NCBI GenBank assembly: GCA_018376005.1
Contig: JAHACE010000014.1
Span: forward strand, 1-12,640
From: Atopobium sp.
GTDB taxonomy: Bacteria; Actinomycetota; Coriobacteriia; Coriobacteriales; Atopobiaceae
DNA: 12,640 nt
Direction: 5' to 3'
The notes under the pieces are model-generated. The model worked only from the letters and a program-made list of their open reading frames with translations, did no database searches and was not told the DNA's origin. Both the position numbers and the translations under genes were made by a program. Shown here piece by piece: positions 12,376-12,640 of this stretch (the first letter of the stretch is position 1; the number at the start of each line of letters is the position of its first letter).

Positions 12376-12380
12376 AAGTG

Positions 12381-12421
12381 AACTGCTCCCATTTCTTGGA
12401 CACGAGAAATAGGAGGCAGTT
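12381..12421. repeat. second IS-end-like hairpin, inverted relative to 11436-11477
   Basis: AACTGCTCCCATTTCT (12381-12396) pairs with 12405-12421, with one bulge and one mismatch around TGGACACG. The sequence aligns with the reverse complement of the hairpin at 11436-11477, loop included. It is followed after three bases by the left arm of another inverted repeat. Confidence 0.6.
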
Positions 12422-12424
12422 CAA

Positions 12425-12555
12425 AACACACCTAAGTCGGATAATCTGTCAAAAAGACGTATACATGACGCAGAAATTACCACAAACATGCAGATTATCG
12501 TCATTAGGTGTGTAAAATGCCCGCAATTGAGCAGATTATCCGACTTAGGTGTGTT
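12425..12555. mobile_element. 131-bp unit bounded by perfect 24-bp inverted repeats
   Basis: The segment 12425-12448 is the exact reverse complement of 12532-12555. A third copy lies at 12491-12513 in the same direction as the right arm. It matches except for four consecutive bases (GTCA in place of CGAC between CAGATTATC and TTAGGTGTGT). No protein is encoded. It looks like a miniature inverted-repeat element or the fused ends of an insertion sequence; a changed core between conserved flanks would also suit recombinase core sites. The parent family is not recognised. Confidence 0.55.
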
Positions 12556-12640
12556 CCGTAGATACAGAATTTATCGATAGTTAAATTTCTTATATAAGTC
12601 TATTCATGTTTAAGCATATTAGATGAAGTTTATGCATAGA
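12556..12640. other. right edge, no feature seen
   Basis: These 85 A+T-rich bases show no reading frame, hairpin or promoter that I can support. Confidence 0.6.

Overview
The window carries one complete type II-A CRISPR-Cas locus set in accessory DNA. Host assignment is an inference from protein style only: the Cas9 (1365 aa), the regulator with a YvlB/LiaX-like tail and the moderate base composition suggest a Gram-positive actinobacterium of the Coriobacteriia (Atopobium/Lancefieldella/Olsenella-like). No rRNA or other diagnostic marker is present.

Layout. 1-288: the end of an unidentified gene translationally coupled to a DUF3006 protein. 289-565: operator-like AT palindromes, a leftward terminator and a hairpin. 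566-1051 (-): flavodoxin-like protein. 1144-1390: a promoter-plus-hairpin unit (element A), then a compact leftward RNA gene with a near-consensus promoter, a tRNA-like outline and a terminator. 1452-3099: CRISPR array of 24 repeats (36 bp; spacers 29-30 bp) with decaying repeats and a hairpin at its low-coordinate end. 3077-9126 (-): csn2, cas2, cas1, cas9 in one overlapping leftward operon. 9164-9286 (+): tracrRNA, divergent from cas9. 9458-9590: element B, a second copy of element A. 9656-10381 (-): XRE-type regulator. 10506-10895 (+): unrecognised protein. 10902-11084 (-): small ribbon-helix-helix-like protein. 11085-11659: AT-rich intergenic DNA with an 18-bp hairpin. 11660-12175 (-): HdeD/DUF308 membrane protein with a strong promoter. 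12287-12640: terminator and nested inverted repeats resembling insertion-sequence ends.

How the genes work together. The tracrRNA anti-repeat has the sequence of the + strand repeat, so crRNAs must be read from the - strand, the same direction as the cas genes. Repeat decay at 1452-1585 agrees, placing the leader end at 3099/3100. There is no intergenic leader: csn2 runs into the first repeat and stops inside it. A good promoter (TTGAAA-17 bp-GATAAT) lies inside csn2 about 100 bp before the first repeat. Leader, array promoter and the end of csn2 therefore share the same DNA. The Cas9 and Cas1 catalytic residues are all present and the array is long and uniform, so the system looks functional.

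The most interesting points are the csn2/leader/repeat overlap, the unassigned small RNA gene at 1262-1392, the duplicated element A/B, and the nested inverted repeats near the right end.
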